The position numbers and the translations under genes were made by a program. From CBDFNN01 sp965250215 (lineage in GTDB: Bacteria; Bacteroidota; Rhodothermia; Rhodothermales; DATKEJ01), in the NCBI GenBank assembly GCA_965250215.1, contig CBDFNN010000004.1:1798001-1862000 (forward strand): a stretch of 64,000 nucleotides of DNA. The letters are read 5' to 3'. The notes beneath the pieces were generated by a model that saw only the letters and a list, made by a program, of their open reading frames with translations, was not told the DNA's origin and made no database searches. Numbering within the stretch: the stretch's first letter is position 1; each line of letters opens with the position of its first letter. Below are positions 36,243 through 45,597 of this stretch, piece by piece.

Positions 36243-38144
36243 ATGGGTTTTGTACAATTTCTGGTGTCGCCAGGTATTCTCCATATCGCTATCTCGATTT
36301 TATGCGTCAACCTGATACCAGGTAATGTACTTGCGCAAGCCCAGATTGGCGGAGATATAGACGGCGAGGCGGCAAATGATTGGTCCGGTCGATCGGTATC
36401 GATGTCAGCGGATGGAAGCCGTGTAGCCATCGGGGCTCCCGCCAATGACGGATCGGGACCAGATGCAGGCCATGTCCGGGTCTATGACTCAGTGGGTGGT
36501 CGCTGGACGCAAGTGGGCGCCGATATCGACGGAGAAGCGGCCCCGGACAGGTCCGGGGAATCTGTTTCACTTTCCGCGGATGGGAGCCGAGTGGCCATCG
36601 GGGCTTACGCCAATGATGGTGCGGGAACGGGATTTAGAACAGGCCATGTTCGGGTCTATGATTTAGTGGGTGATATCTGGACGAAAGTGGGCGCCGATAT
36701 AGACGGAGAGGCGGTTGACAACTGGTCTGGGCGGAAGGTATCGATGTCCGCGGATGGGAGCCGAGTGGCCATCGGGGCTTTTAAAAATGACGGATCGGGA
36801 CTCGATGCAGGCCATGTTCGGGTCTATGATTTGGTGGGTGGTAGCTGGACGCAAGTGGGCGCCGATATAGACGGAGAGGCGGCAGGCGACCAGTCCGGGG
36901 ATTCGGTGTCGCTGTCGGCTGATGGGAGCCGTGTGGCCATCGGGGCCTATGGAAATGACGGATCGGCTGACTTTGCTGGCCATGTCCGAGTCTATGATTT
37001 AGTAGCTGGTGGTGTTTGGACGCAAGTGGGCGCCGATATTGACGGGGAGGCGTTACGTGACTATTCCGGGAGGTCGGTGTCGCTGTCGGCTGATGGGAGC
37101 CGTGTGGCCATCGGAGCCAATGGAAATGACGGAACAGGAACGGATTCAGGCCATGTCCGGGTCTATGATTTGGTGGGTGCTAGCTGGGTGCAAGTCGGCC
37201 AGGATGTAGACGGAGAGGAGCAGCATGACAATTTCGGGAGGTCGGTGTCGCTGTCGGCTGATGGGAGCCGCGTGGCCATTGGAGCCAGGGGAGGAAGTGC
37301 AGGCCGTGTCCGGGTCTATGATTTAGTGGGTGGTATCTGGACGCAATTGGGCGCAAATATTGACGGGGAGGCATTAAGTGACTATTCCGGGAATTCGGTG
37401 TCGCTGTCGGCTGATGGGAGCCGTGTGGCCATCGGGGCTTCCCTCAATGACGGAACGGGCACTAATGCAGGCCATGTCCGGGTTTATGATCCAGATCCGC
37501 TGGTTCTTAATCTTACGGTGTTTCTTGCGGGACCGCATATTGGTGGAGGTATGCATACGGGCCTGAACATCGCAGGATTTATTCCTCTCACTCAACCCTA
37601 CGATTTGGCTCCATTCAACTACGCGGGGTCCGAATCACTTATCATCATTCCCGCCGATATGGTTGACTGGGTTCTTGTTGAACTTCGGAGTGGAGTCATG
37701 CAGTCTGAAGTTGTTGGACGAAGAGTAGGAATTCTTAGTAGCAGCGGACACATTACCGATTTGGATGGAGGTGTTCTAAAATATCCTGATATTGACGATG
37801 GTAGTTATTACGTTGTTGTGTATCACCGAAATCACCTTGCCATCATGAGTGCGAACCCCATACTTGTGGAGGGAAGTGTCTCGTACGATTTCACAGGAGA
37901 TGTGGCAAAGGCATTTGGGACGAATCCTATGAGAGATATAGCTGGTGAGTTTGTTATGTGGGGAGGTGATGGGAATAGCAGCGGCGGCACGACGGCATTT
38001 GACTTCCTCAATGAATGGCTGCCCATCAATGGGGGAGTGGCAGGATATTATGGCGGAGACTTTAATATGAGTTCTACAGCGACTGCCTTTGATTTTCTAG
38101 ACGTGTGGCTGCCAGCCAACGGTATGTCTTCCCAGGTCCCATAG
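36243..38144 (+). CDS. Secreted seven-repeat propeller protein with dockerin-like tail (paralogue 1)
   Basis: The 633-residue protein begins with a hydrophobic export signal (ILHIAISILCVNLIPGNVLAQ). Seven near-identical ~55-residue repeats follow, each reading about DIDGEA-D-SG-SVSLSADGSRVAIGA--NDG-G--AGHVRVYDLVG--WTQVG; seven blades suggest a beta-propeller of FG-GAP/integrin type. A module common in this phylum comes next (NLTVFLAGPHIGGGMHTGL, then VDWVLVELRSG, then YYVVVYHRNHLAIMSA). The end has two dockerin-like units (GGDGNSSGGTTAFDFLNEWLP and GGDFNMSSTATAFDFLDVWLP). It is probably a surface or secreted adhesion protein. The repeats are also conserved in DNA, which favours recombination with the next gene. 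Confidence 0.82.
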   Translation: MGFVQFLVSPGILHIAISILCVNLIPGNVLAQAQIGGDIDGEAANDWSGRSVSMSADGSRVAIGAPANDGSGPDAGHVRVYDSVGGRWTQVGADIDGEAAPDRSGESVSLSADGSRVAIGAYANDGAGTGFRTGHVRVYDLVGDIWTKVGADIDGEAVDNWSGRKVSMSADGSRVAIGAFKNDGSGLDAGHVRVYDLVGGSWTQVGADIDGEAAGDQSGDSVSLSADGSRVAIGAYGNDGSADFAGHVRVYDLVAGGVWTQVGADIDGEALRDYSGRSVSLSADGSRVAIGANGNDGTGTDSGHVRVYDLVGASWVQVGQDVDGEEQHDNFGRSVSLSADGSRVAIGARGGSAGRVRVYDLVGGIWTQLGANIDGEALSDYSGNSVSLSADGSRVAIGASLNDGTGTNAGHVRVYDPDPLVLNLTVFLAGPHIGGGMHTGLNIAGFIPLTQPYDLAPFNYAGSESLIIIPADMVDWVLVELRSGVMQSEVVGRRVGILSSSGHITDLDGGVLKYPDIDDGSYYVVVYHRNHLAIMSANPILVEGSVSYDFTGDVAKAFGTNPMRDIAGEFVMWGGDGNSSGGTTAFDFLNEWLPINGGVAGYYGGDFNMSSTATAFDFLDVWLPANGMSSQVP

Positions 38145-38254
38145 TAGTGTCCTTCTTGGTCCAAAGTATTTGTAAAATAATACAATAACTCTCCTTATTG
38201 CCGTTTATCCCCTGTTTCCAACATGTAATGTATTGCTACTTCTAAGGCTCAATA

Positions 38255-40165
38255 ATGAAGTTCCCTAAGTATGTCCGACGATCTCTGGTATCGCCACGTA
38301 TTTTCCTTATCGCCGTTACGATATTATATATCAACCTGATACCAGGTAATATCCTGGCACAAATCCAGATAGGCGTCGATATAGACGGCGAGGCGGCAGG
38401 TGATTGGCTCGGTCATTCGGTGTCGCTGTCTGCTGATGGAAACCGTATGGCCATCGGAGCTCCTTTCAATGATGGAACTGGATCTAATGCGGGCCATGTC
38501 CGAGTCTATGATTTGGTGGGTGCTAGCTGGATGCAAGTCGGCCAGGATGTAGACGGCGAGGCGGCAGGAGACAAGTTCGGTTCTTCGGTGTCGATGTCGG
38601 CAGATGGAAGCCGTGTTGCCATTGGTGGCACTGACAATGATGGATTTAGAGGCCATGTCCGGATCTATGACTTAGTAGGTGCTAGCTGGACGCAAGTCGG
38701 ACAGGATATAGACGGCGAGGCGGCATTAGACTTTTCTGGGGCTTCGGTGTCGATGTCGGCAGATGGAATACGTGTAGCCATCGGGGCTTTTGCCAATGAC
38801 GGAACGGGAAACGACGCAGGCCATGTCCGAGTCTATGACCTGCTAGAAGGAGTATGGAGCCAGGTAGGGGGAGATATTGATGGCGAGGCGGCTGATGATT
38901 GGTCTGGGCGATCGGTATCGATGTCAGCTGATGGAAGCCGTGTAGCCATCGGGGCTTATCAAAATGACGGTGCAGGACCAGATGCGGGCCATGTCCGGGT
39001 CTATGATTTGGTGGGTGCTAGCTGGACGCAAGTGGGCGTCGATATTGACGGCGAAGCGACTCAAGACTGGTTCGGGGAATCGGTTTCACTTTCAACGGAT
39101 GGGAACCGGGTGGCCATTGGGGCACATGGTAATGATGGAATGGGTGACAGCGCAGGCCATGTCCGGGTTTTTGACCTCGTAGGAGGAGCATGGAGCCAGG
39201 TGGGCTCTGATGTTGATGGCGAAGCGATGGGGGATTGGTCCGGGTGGTCGGTATCGATGTCAGCTGATGCGAAGCGCGTGGCCATTGGAGCTTACAAAAA
39301 CAGTGAAATAGGAACTCATGCTGGCCATGTCCGAGTCTATGATATGGTGGGTGGAGAATGGAGCCAGATTGGTGGAGATATAGACGGCGAGGCAGCAGTT
39401 GATTGGTCTGGGTGGTCGGTGGCATTGTCATCTGATGGGAGCCGTGTGGCCATCGGGGCTATGTTAAACGATGGAACGGGTGACGGTGCTGGCCATGTCC
39501 GAGTTTATGATTTAGTGGGCTTGTATTTGAATCTTAGGGTGTTTCTTGCGGGACCACATATAGGTGGAAGTATGCATGCGGGTCTGAACGTAGCAGGGTT
39601 TATTCCTCTCACTCAACCCTACGATTTGACTCCCTTCAATTATACAGGAGCGGAGACATTAGCGAGCATACCTGTGGATATGGTTGACTGGATTCTTGTT
39701 GAACTTCGGAGTGGAATCATACCGTCAGATATTGTTGGTCGAAGAGCGGGAATTCTACGTAGCAGCGGACACATTACAGATTTGGATGGCGGTGTTTTAA
39801 GATTTCCTGGTATTGACGGTGGTAGCTACTACGTTGTTGTGTATCACAGAAATCATCTCGCCATCATGAGCGCCGACCCCTTAGCCTTTGAAGGGAACGT
39901 CTCGTTCGACTTCACAGGAGATTTGGCCCAGGCCTTTGGGACGAACCCTATGAGAGACATAGCCGGTGAGTTTGTAATGTGGGGAGGTGATGGGAATAGC
40001 AGCGGCGGCACGACGGCATTTGACTTCCTCAATGAATGGCTGCCCGTCAATGGGGGAGTGGCAGGATATTATGGCGGAGACTTTAATATGAGTTCTACAG
40101 CGACTGCCTTTGATTTCCTAAATGTGTGGCTGCCTGCAAACGGTATGGCTTCTCAAGTTCCTTAG
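38255..40165 (+). CDS. Secreted seven-repeat propeller protein with dockerin-like tail (paralogue 2)
   Basis: This 636-residue tandem paralogue of the 36243 gene, 110 bp downstream of it, has the same plan: signal peptide (IFLIAVTILYINLIPGNILAQ), seven propeller repeats, the VDWILVELRSG module and two dockerin-like units (GGDGNSSGGTTAFDFLNEWLP, GGDFNMSSTATAFDFLNVWLP). The C-terminal halves are almost identical in DNA while the blades differ. This suggests recent duplication or gene conversion of the tail with diversification of the blades. It is likely exported and surface-exposed; the ligand is unknown. Confidence 0.82.
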   Translation: MKFPKYVRRSLVSPRIFLIAVTILYINLIPGNILAQIQIGVDIDGEAAGDWLGHSVSLSADGNRMAIGAPFNDGTGSNAGHVRVYDLVGASWMQVGQDVDGEAAGDKFGSSVSMSADGSRVAIGGTDNDGFRGHVRIYDLVGASWTQVGQDIDGEAALDFSGASVSMSADGIRVAIGAFANDGTGNDAGHVRVYDLLEGVWSQVGGDIDGEAADDWSGRSVSMSADGSRVAIGAYQNDGAGPDAGHVRVYDLVGASWTQVGVDIDGEATQDWFGESVSLSTDGNRVAIGAHGNDGMGDSAGHVRVFDLVGGAWSQVGSDVDGEAMGDWSGWSVSMSADAKRVAIGAYKNSEIGTHAGHVRVYDMVGGEWSQIGGDIDGEAAVDWSGWSVALSSDGSRVAIGAMLNDGTGDGAGHVRVYDLVGLYLNLRVFLAGPHIGGSMHAGLNVAGFIPLTQPYDLTPFNYTGAETLASIPVDMVDWILVELRSGIIPSDIVGRRAGILRSSGHITDLDGGVLRFPGIDGGSYYVVVYHRNHLAIMSADPLAFEGNVSFDFTGDLAQAFGTNPMRDIAGEFVMWGGDGNSSGGTTAFDFLNEWLPVNGGVAGYYGGDFNMSSTATAFDFLNVWLPANGMASQVP

Positions 40166-40983
40166 CCTGTATACCTGAGGTCCAACCCCTGCATCACGAA
40201 CTCATACTTGCCCGCTGAGGGATTTTACACAGTTAGTTGCCGGACCTTTTAGAGCCTCGAGTTGCCGCTTCAGTTTACTTAACTCATTTCTTGAGTATAA
40301 AGTAGACTTAGATTAAGTAAACCAGTTATTTGGACTTGAGATAGAAGCTACCAACGATGAGAAGGGGAGAGAGGAGACAGTTTCCTAAAACGACCGTTTT
40401 ATTATACCGTCAACAGGTTTCCCAAATAATCTATATGCGGTAGACAAGCGACGAAACAAAGAAAGTGATCCTGCTTAATTTTAGCTAGTGACAGTCCTAA
40501 AAAAACATATTTCTAATCTTGTTTACAGTACTCACCGGGTGCTCCATCTTCTCTACGGACGAAGATGGAGAACTTCCATGTGAATTTGATCAAACACCAA
40601 TTTTGTCGAAAGACACTATCTTAGTCATAGGATCATGGAACGGGGCACATGGAAACTTTTGGGATGCAAAGAGAGGTTGTATTAAGACTGTAATGAATGA
40701 ATTGGTGGAAGCGTAGGAGAAATAGATGGTCGGAAAGAGTCTTGCTGATAATCCTTCGATTCTGACTTGAGCCGTTTGCTCTCGATGCCACGCAAATCCT
40801 TAGCGTGGTTTATTACACGATAGCGGACGCTGCCCTGACTCCCGAAATATATTTGCAATAGGCCTATGTTTCTGAAAAATTTGATATTGGCGCTAGAATA
40901 GGCGACCGTGTGAGAAGACAAGGTGTCATCATTCATTCGCGCGGTTCGGCGGTCACGTGCCAAACTAATTACTTTAGCAACTC
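40166..40983. other. Long intergenic region with inverted repeat
   Basis: About 0.8 kb holds no convincing gene except the small lipoprotein-like frame at 40519. A nested inverted repeat lies at 40273-40322 (GTTTACTTAA paired with TTAAGTAAAC, with ACTCA/TGAGT inside). The frame on the minus strand at 40682-40963 has no recognisable features. The region looks like decayed accessory DNA. Confidence 0.5.
40519..40716 (+). CDS. Possible small lipoprotein fragment
   Basis: The frame of 65 codons from a TTG reads LFTVLTGCSIFSTDEDGELPCEFDQ. LTGC resembles a lipobox, followed by Ser and acidic residues, but the hydrophobic stretch before it is too short for a normal signal and there is no ATG. It may be the remains of a lipoprotein gene. 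Confidence 0.25.
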   Translation: MFTVLTGCSIFSTDEDGELPCEFDQTPILSKDTILVIGSWNGAHGNFWDAKRGCIKTVMNELVEA

Positions 40984-42975
40984 ATGAAAGTGAAGAATTT
41001 GTTTTTGACATTTACTTTTGTCCTTGCTGCGCCGGCCTTTTTGATAGCACAGGCTAGTATTGTTGTGATGAATACCGATGCTACCGGGCCAGGATCTCTC
41101 AATCAATCCATTCTTGACATCGACAATGGAGGACTCATCACCTTCGACTCAAGTCTTGCCGGGCAGGAGGTCGAGTTAAACGAAATGACTGCTGACATTC
41201 AGAATGATTTTATCATTGATGGAGAAGCTCAAAACATCTCTATCAAGGGATATCGTGATGATTTTTCAACACCACTTCCAGTAATAGAGATAGATGGGGG
41301 GCGTGTTGATATGAGGAACCTTGATATCAACATGGCGGATATTTTTCTTGCAGGAAGTTCTGGAACTATCGTAATCGAAGGAAATGGGAAGTTGACGTTC
41401 AGTAATGTGGATTTAGAGTGCGAGAGTGGATGTATGTTCATCAACCTCGGAGAAGTTGAGATGACAGATTCTGACGCCAACATACAATATCGTGCCGCAG
41501 GCTTTGAAGTGAGGAATGGCAGTAAGTTAAGTCTCCTTCGTTCCTCGATTACTAGTCCAATAAACGGTGGAGTGATACCTGGTGGAAAGGCCGTGACTGT
41601 ATTTCAGGGCGATGCCATTTTTAGAGACAGTAATCTTTCTGCCGTCAGGCACATGGCTGGAAACCTGGAGATCTACGATTCTAATTTTTACAATACAGAT
41701 TTTACTTGGTCAGGTGCGGCTCTTGAGATCGGTGCAAATACAACATTCGATATTCATCGTTCAACATTCAGCGCCGAGGGGGGAGGGATTTCTAGTAGAG
41801 GAAGCGGGGGAATTTATTCTTCAATGATAACGCAGTTTCAGCCGTACGATGGGTTTCTTTATAGCTCCTTGATTTGCTTTGGAGGGAGTCTCCAATTGGC
41901 AAATTCTACGGTCTTAGGCTACGCAAACATTGGCGATGAATTACTAAATGGAATACGAATTAGCAGCTCTTGTAATCTGGAAATCTACAGTAGCTTGGTA
42001 GTCGGAGATCCGGCTGTATTCGACGTATTCGAAGGGAATGTTGGTCAAGACTATCTGGGCGATTTCAATTTTATCTCGGATCCTAGTTTTGAGACTTGGT
42101 CAGATCCTCTTCTCGACCGAATCGGTGACCCTTCCTTTCAGAGTCCGATCATAGATCAAGGAGATTGCGCTCTTTATAGTCAATCGACCGACCTTTCAGG
42201 CGATCCAAGACCATGGGACGCCCCAATTACAAATGCACAAGGAGGAGATGGCTGCGATATCGGTTCCACTGAACGACAAGACCTGAACCCTAGTGGATTT
42301 CATGTAGAGTCCAAGCTCATTCTCTCTGGAGCTTGGAACGGCAATGATATGACGACTGCGCTTCAAGCGCAGGGCTTAATCCCACTCGCTCAGCCCTATG
42401 AGGATGTGCCGGACGTATCGGTTGAGCCTTCCTTTCTTGCTGCACATCCAGAAATAGTCGATTGGATTTGGATTAGACCACGTGCCGGCACCGACAGCAA
42501 TTCGGCCGACTGGTACAACAAGCGAGCCGTTTTCTTGACAAAAGATGGCAGCATCTTGTCCCCCGATGGAGCAACTGGATTCTATTTCCACGACTTATAT
42601 GATGGACCATCTTCGTTTTATCACTTGATCGTCGGACATAGAAATCATCTATCGACTATGAGCGCTATTGGATTGAATCTAATAGAAGGGTCAACGGCAA
42701 TCCATGATTTCACGTCTGGAATCACTCAAGCTTATTCGATAGGAGGTCTCGCGATGAAAGACCTAGGCACAGGAATATTTGGCTTATGGGGTGGAGATGG
42801 GAATGCAAGCGGTGATGTGACTGCACTCGATTTTCTCAATATTTGGCTGCCGGTAAATGGAGGGCCGGCCTTGTATCAGGCGGCCGATTTCAACCTTGAT
42901 GGCGTCCCAACGGTCTTGGATTTCCTGAATATCTGGTTGTCGGCCAACGGGCAGGCGAGTCAGTTGCCGCAATAG
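40984..42975 (+). CDS. Secreted parallel beta-helix protein with dockerin-like tail
   Basis: The 663-residue protein has a Sec signal peptide (MKVKNLFLTFTFVLAAPAFLIAQ). Residues ~30-410 form a right-handed beta-helix of the pectate-lyase-like, choice-of-anchor-Q type (TDATGPGSLNQSILDIDNGGLITFDSSLAGQEVEL; ending DPRPWDAPITNAQGGDGCDIGSTE). Next comes the WNGNDMTTALQAQGLIPLAQPYED / IVDWIWIRPRAG / YHLIVGHRNHLSTMSA module also present in the two preceding genes. The tail has two dockerin-like units with Asp/Asn ligands (DGNASGDVTALDFLNIWLP and DFNLDGVPTVLDFLNIWLS). No catalytic residues are evident; a structural surface protein is likely. The shared C-terminal modules link the three genes as one family of exported proteins. 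Confidence 0.85.
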   Translation: MKVKNLFLTFTFVLAAPAFLIAQASIVVMNTDATGPGSLNQSILDIDNGGLITFDSSLAGQEVELNEMTADIQNDFIIDGEAQNISIKGYRDDFSTPLPVIEIDGGRVDMRNLDINMADIFLAGSSGTIVIEGNGKLTFSNVDLECESGCMFINLGEVEMTDSDANIQYRAAGFEVRNGSKLSLLRSSITSPINGGVIPGGKAVTVFQGDAIFRDSNLSAVRHMAGNLEIYDSNFYNTDFTWSGAALEIGANTTFDIHRSTFSAEGGGISSRGSGGIYSSMITQFQPYDGFLYSSLICFGGSLQLANSTVLGYANIGDELLNGIRISSSCNLEIYSSLVVGDPAVFDVFEGNVGQDYLGDFNFISDPSFETWSDPLLDRIGDPSFQSPIIDQGDCALYSQSTDLSGDPRPWDAPITNAQGGDGCDIGSTERQDLNPSGFHVESKLILSGAWNGNDMTTALQAQGLIPLAQPYEDVPDVSVEPSFLAAHPEIVDWIWIRPRAGTDSNSADWYNKRAVFLTKDGSILSPDGATGFYFHDLYDGPSSFYHLIVGHRNHLSTMSAIGLNLIEGSTAIHDFTSGITQAYSIGGLAMKDLGTGIFGLWGGDGNASGDVTALDFLNIWLPVNGGPALYQAADFNLDGVPTVLDFLNIWLSANGQASQLPQ

Positions 42976-43206
42976 GCTATTGATAAGTAAAGTTTAGGTC
43001 GACCAAAACGATGGAGAGTTTTTAAGAACGACCGTATATATATACTGCGATAGTTACAAGTAACTAACCGTTTTATTCCGTAGGTATTCGGTGTCGCTGT
43101 CGGCTTATGGAAGTCGCCTTGCCATCGGGGCTCGAAACAACGACGGAACGGGAGCTAACCTACGGCAATAATAGCCATTCAAAGGGCTATTAAGAAAGGA
43201 AATACA
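42976..43206. pseudogene. Intergenic stretch with one propeller-repeat fragment
   Basis: Codons at about 43082-43165 read YSVSLSAYGSRLAIGARNNDGTGAN, a single blade of the 36-40 kb propeller family without start or context. A perfect 16-bp palindrome (TAGTTACAAGTAACTA) lies at 43051-43066. A short hairpin (AATAGCC ... GGGCTATT) lies just before the small gene at 43207. Confidence 0.7.
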
Positions 43207-43323
43207 ATGACAGTAGTAACAATGATCAAACGAGTAGGAGAGGGGACGATGTTAACCATCGTTCATGTAATCGCCTTTATAGTTATCGGTATGGTGACAG
43301 GCATGTCCTCAGGCGGTAAGTAA
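43207..43323 (+). CDS. Possible 38-residue membrane peptide
   Basis: The short ATG frame has a good ribosome binding site (AAAGGAAA 5 bp upstream). It encodes MTVVTMIKRVGEGTMLTIVHVIAFIVIGMVTGMSSGGK, broken here only for description: a basic start, then one hydrophobic helix (about residues 15-31), then a Gly/Lys end. Its stop codon touches the left end of the tRNA-Phe-derived repeat. It resembles small single-span membrane peptides, but no homologue is recognised. Confidence 0.4.
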   Translation: MTVVTMIKRVGEGTMLTIVHVIAFIVIGMVTGMSSGGK

Positions 43324-43371
43324 GTCGTTGGGGCGAAATGACTTATGGGGACGAGTGTGGTCAGGGAGGGA
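43322..43371 (+). repeat. attachment repeat, distal end of tRNA-Phe island
   Basis: This copy matches 63484-63533 over 50 bp: 18 bp are identical (AGTGTGGTCAGGGAGGGA, 43354-43371) and 24 of the preceding 32 agree. The 18-bp block covers the 3' end of the tRNA-Phe gene. It marks the far end of the island beginning at the tRNA. Confidence 0.82.
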
Positions 43372-43520
43372 CTCCATCTATTGCACTTCCATGCATCTGG
43401 TAGTGGTAGATTATTACTCGAACTCTATGAAATATATCACTTATAGAACTGTATAGCATCTAAGGAGTGCAACAAAGATCGATAATTGTTGTACCAATTG
43501 TCGTACCAATCGGCTAAAAA
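43372..43520. promoter_or_regulatory. Integrase upstream region with direct repeats
   Basis: Between the distal attachment repeat and the integrase, two direct repeats TTGTACCAAT (43489-43498) and TCGTACCAAT (43501-43510), spaced 12 bp, lie just before the GTG start. They could be arm-type binding sites or an operator for the integrase. Confidence 0.45.
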
Positions 43521-44693
43521 GTGTCTGTAAAGCTAGTTTTACGAGAGTCCAAAAAGAGGAAAGATGGGACGGCTCCAATCTGGATCAGGATAATAGAGAA
43601 CCGAAAAGCGAATTTCATTTCAACGGGTATCAACGTCGCTCCGAAGCACTGGAATAAGACTAAGAGCGAAGTAAGGAAGAGTCATCCCATTGCGCCGGCT
43701 TTACAGCAGCAACTACAAAAACAACTCAACGACGCCGTCAAGAAGAGTTTTGATGGAGGCGGGGCAGACGAAATCAAGAGAGCTATTACGGGTAAAGGGT
43801 CGGGCTTCTCGGCTTGCGTAGATCTGTATATAGAATCTCTAAATACCGAAGATCACTTCTGGCAACACCGAAAGTCGATCGTCACTAAGGGTAAGTTGAT
43901 CAAGTGTTTTGGTGGTGTCCCCGATCTAACTTTAGATGATCTAAACAAGTTTGACCAATACTTAATATCTATCGGCAATTCTCCTAACACTCGGAGGAAA
44001 GAGTTTCAGAGGGTGCAAGGGATGGTCAATTATTCGATTAAGCGCAGTTTAATCAAACGGGACAGCGATCCATTTCTGGCCTTCGATCTTCCCAAGCCAG
44101 AGGCACCAAACAGGCGTAAACTTTCTATCGAGGAGATACAATCTCTAGAAATTGTGACGCTTCCTGTTGGCACCTGGGCGGACTACGGGAGGGACTGCTT
44201 TATGCTCTCGTTTTATTGCGCGGGTGTTCGGTTTGGTGACATGTGTACACTAAAGGCCGAAGACGTAAGAAACTCGCGTTTGACTTACAAGATGATGAAA
44301 ACCGGCAAGACGATTTCGATACAACTACCAGAAAGTGCGGTGGCAATAGTTGAGAAATACAGAGGTATGGAGACTCACTTCCTTCTACCGTTTCTGTCTG
44401 AGACTGATGCACTAAATCCGATCACACTGAGGAAGAAGATTTCCAGTGTCAATGTTCAGGCGAACAAGGGTATTCGAAAAGCAGCTAGACGTGCTGGTAT
44501 TGATGACAAGGGTCTATCGATGCATGTTTCCCGACATAGCTTCGCCGACTATGCTCGAACCCAATCGGATAATCTCTATGCGATCTCGAAATCTTTGGGC
44601 CATTCAAAATTGAATATCACGGAGAGCTATTTGAAATCATTCGACCAAGATGCGGTTGACGACTTAATGGAGAAGCTATGGAGTGGGTTTTAA
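43521..44693 (+). CDS. Tyrosine integrase of the tRNA-Phe island
   Basis: The 390-residue protein starts at GTG. It has an N-terminal arm-binding domain of the Bacteroidota type (KLVLRESKKRKDGTAPIWIRIIENRKANFISTGINVAPKHWN), a SAM-like domain (~residues 100-190), and a catalytic domain with Arg in FYCAGVRFGDMCTLK, Lys in MMKTGKT, H-x-x-R in HVSRHSFADYA, His in SLGHSKLNIT and Tyr in ESYLKSFD. This is the family that moves integrative elements and conjugative transposons in the phylum. It lies 150 bp from the distal attachment repeat and should recombine at the tRNA-Phe 3' end. Confidence 0.92.
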   Translation: MSVKLVLRESKKRKDGTAPIWIRIIENRKANFISTGINVAPKHWNKTKSEVRKSHPIAPALQQQLQKQLNDAVKKSFDGGGADEIKRAITGKGSGFSACVDLYIESLNTEDHFWQHRKSIVTKGKLIKCFGGVPDLTLDDLNKFDQYLISIGNSPNTRRKEFQRVQGMVNYSIKRSLIKRDSDPFLAFDLPKPEAPNRRKLSIEEIQSLEIVTLPVGTWADYGRDCFMLSFYCAGVRFGDMCTLKAEDVRNSRLTYKMMKTGKTISIQLPESAVAIVEKYRGMETHFLLPFLSETDALNPITLRKKISSVNVQANKGIRKAARRAGIDDKGLSMHVSRHSFADYARTQSDNLYAISKSLGHSKLNITESYLKSFDQDAVDDLMEKLWSGF

Positions 44694-45493
44694 AGCAGGA
44701 GAACTGGGATAGGGTGTATTTTATTTCTTACATGGCGACAATCAATGTTTGGGATAGGCGATTCTTCCCTTCCGAGAGTTTCATCGATGATATGGAGAGG
44801 GAGAAAACTCTTATGTCAGAACGAATCCGGAAATTTCTTCTTGGTAAAAAAGAGATGCTCGATACACATGGCTTACCCGCATTGACAGATTTGAGAATTC
44901 AAATGCAAAATCTCCGTGTGAAAGAAAAAGACCGAGATGCATTCTACTATCGCAACGAGGAGCAGAAAAGGGGACTGCCAATTAACCACAGCTTTTCACC
45001 GGTCACTTTTGAACACGAAGATTTACGTGACTGGAAAACTCTCGTCACATATCAAAATCTCTTGTTCCATGAAGAGAGCGAATTTCGACTAAAACTGCGT
45101 GTCTTGTCGGTACTGTTGTCTTGCATAGACGATGAATTGGACTATAAATCGGAAATACAAACTAGTTTCTTTGAAGCAAGAGTATATTCCAATGTCGAGT
45201 ACGGAATACGCTTGATCAAGCTACTGAATGAGGTAAGTCGCTCGAGACATGTTTTTGTCAGGTACTGTGAATGGGTTCTTCGCAAGGAATTGGAGCCCGT
45301 TATGACCAAGACGTTCGATTACGTTGAAAACCAAATGAGCGAAAATGGTATCAAATCAAAATTCGGTGCCGACTACGATTCTTTTAAAACTTTCCGCCAG
45401 AAAGGTGGGAAAAAATATCTTTCCGTTGCTAAGATTAGTGGAACCGGACCGCCAGAAGGGGACCTTCCATCAATTTCTGAGCTGAAACTATAG
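44678..45493 (+). CDS. Hypothetical protein coupled to the integrase
   Basis: I do not recognise this 271-residue protein. It overlaps the integrase stop by 16 bp and so is translated together with it. It is soluble, rich in charged residues and largely helical (for example MEREKTLMSERIRKFLLGKKEML and VLSVLLSCIDDELDYKSEIQ). There are no membrane segments or clear motifs. Small cargo genes in this place often encode integration helper or mobilisation proteins, but nothing in the sequence confirms that. Confidence 0.6.
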   Translation: MEWVLKQENWDRVYFISYMATINVWDRRFFPSESFIDDMEREKTLMSERIRKFLLGKKEMLDTHGLPALTDLRIQMQNLRVKEKDRDAFYYRNEEQKRGLPINHSFSPVTFEHEDLRDWKTLVTYQNLLFHEESEFRLKLRVLSVLLSCIDDELDYKSEIQTSFFEARVYSNVEYGIRLIKLLNEVSRSRHVFVRYCEWVLRKELEPVMTKTFDYVENQMSENGIKSKFGADYDSFKTFRQKGGKKYLSVAKISGTGPPEGDLPSISELKL

Positions 45494-45558
45494 CTAGTTT
45501 CCCGATATTCTGCCGGATAGTTACCGAATACTGTTCGTCGACCAGCTCTATTTATAGT

Positions 45559-45594
45559 TACCCTTTGCATACTAACAATGCATAATAGAGGGTA
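45559..45594. promoter_or_regulatory. Inverted repeat operator before HTH gene
   Basis: Paired arms TACCCT (45559-45564) and AGGGTA (45589-45594) enclose a second pair TTGCAT/ATGCAT. They lie just before, and overlap, the ribosome binding site (GAGGG) of the HTH gene at 45598. This suggests autoregulation. Confidence 0.5.
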
Positions 45595-45597
45595 CAA

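Noticed and set aside
36400..39500. Regular DNA repeats that look like a CRISPR or satellite array
   Set aside because: The period (about 165-180 bp) is the coding repeat of the propeller blades, in frame and without spacer-repeat structure.
40682..40963. 93-codon minus-strand frame
   Set aside because: No ribosome site, hydrophobic pattern or family motif; it lies in decayed DNA.
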